A stretch of 53,133 nt of DNA from Leptolyngbya sp. 'hensonii' (GTDB lineage Bacteria > Cyanobacteriota > Cyanobacteriia > GCF-001939115): contig NZ_MQTZ01000011.1 in assembly GCF_001939115.1 (NCBI RefSeq), forward strand, positions 60,864 through 113,996, read 5' to 3'. A model generated the notes under the pieces. It was not told the DNA's origin. It did no database searches and saw only the letters and a program-made list of their open reading frames with translations. A program made the translations under genes and the position numbers. Shown here piece after piece: positions 53,042-53,133 of this stretch; position 1 is the stretch's first letter; every line of letters starts with the position of its first letter.

Positions 53042-53133
53042 CGGTTAAATATGTCACCCATACCCTGACAACTGGAGAAATCACGGTGATGGGAAATATC
53101 ATCGATGTGATTACGGTCAAAGGGCATACCATT
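53038..53133 (+). CDS. 5' part of a coupled ORF cut by the window edge
   Basis: 32 codons are open from an ATG at 53038 to the window edge, beginning MTVKYVTHTLTTGEITVM. It starts by ATGA overlap with the small membrane ORF, and AGGAGG is just upstream. The short beta-rich start is not enough for a family call. Confidence 0.5.
   Translation, partial: MTVKYVTHTLTTGEITVMGNIIDVITVKGHTI

Overview
The window is chromosomal DNA of a cyanobacterium, most likely a filamentous or Leptolyngbya-like freshwater type. This is an inference from gene content. Evidence includes frequent GCGATCGC (HIP1-type) octamers, a Psb35-like photosystem II assembly protein, a Mo-nitrogenase C-terminal-domain protein, a SigG-type ECF sigma/anti-sigma pair, DUF3318, a Tll0287-like CxxCH heme protein, squalene-hopene cyclase, a DUF92/VTE6-type membrane protein and G/H-type pilin proteins. 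I saw no rRNA, tRNA, CRISPR array, prophage or complete transposon.

Layout. 0-7.4 kb: part of a MITE-like repeat at the left edge, psb35-like, an orphan Mo-nitrogenase_C protein, the asd-dapA-rnj operon (lysine pathway plus RNase J), an HDAC-family deacetylase and a lumen-type pentapeptide protein. 7.5-12.2 kb: a BrxC/BrxD-like ATPase standing alone, packed against a DppC-type permease, then a coiled-coil protein, a G/H pilin-like membrane protein and a ROK protein with a degenerate zinc site. 12.1-21 kb: DNA repair (xseA-xseB divergent from recA, with a LexA-like box between them), hopanoid synthesis (shc), leuS and an FkbM methyltransferase. 21-30 kb: GGCT-like protein, anti-sigma and ECF sigma, a metallo-beta-lactamase-fold hydrolase overlapping panD, ppa, rtcB with a clear promoter, glcE-glcF (glycolate oxidation), and a remnant of a REP-associated tyrosine transposase beside a REP-like hairpin. 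30-40.3 kb: transport and housekeeping (NupC-type carrier, DUF485-ActP pair, NmrA-like protein, DUF92, VOC, nucleoside deoxyribosyltransferase-like, SWIM, TPR, aldose epimerase).

40.4-45 kb is the accessory patch. It holds DUF4058, a 21-bp minisatellite, a Uma2 nuclease-fold protein, and an Rpn/DUF4351-type nuclease gene disrupted by a small palindromic element. The element is flanked by a 7-bp direct repeat (CCTAAGG), and its right half matches the first 94 bases of the window. murG follows. 45-53 kb: an NTF2-like/SDR coupled pair, two coupled glycosyltransferases, a MarC protein, a two-gene unit of an NTF2-like protein and a PapA5/condensation-like acyltransferase, the Tll0287-like heme protein, and two coupled small ORFs running off the right edge.

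The most useful observations are the dated disruption of the Rpn-like gene by a MITE with a second copy in the same window, the RAYT remnant with its GTAG-footed hairpin, the minisatellite with an 84-bp higher-order period, the lone BREX-type ATPase, and the LexA-like site in the xseA-recA spacer. All family names come from recognising sequence motifs by eye; no database search was run.
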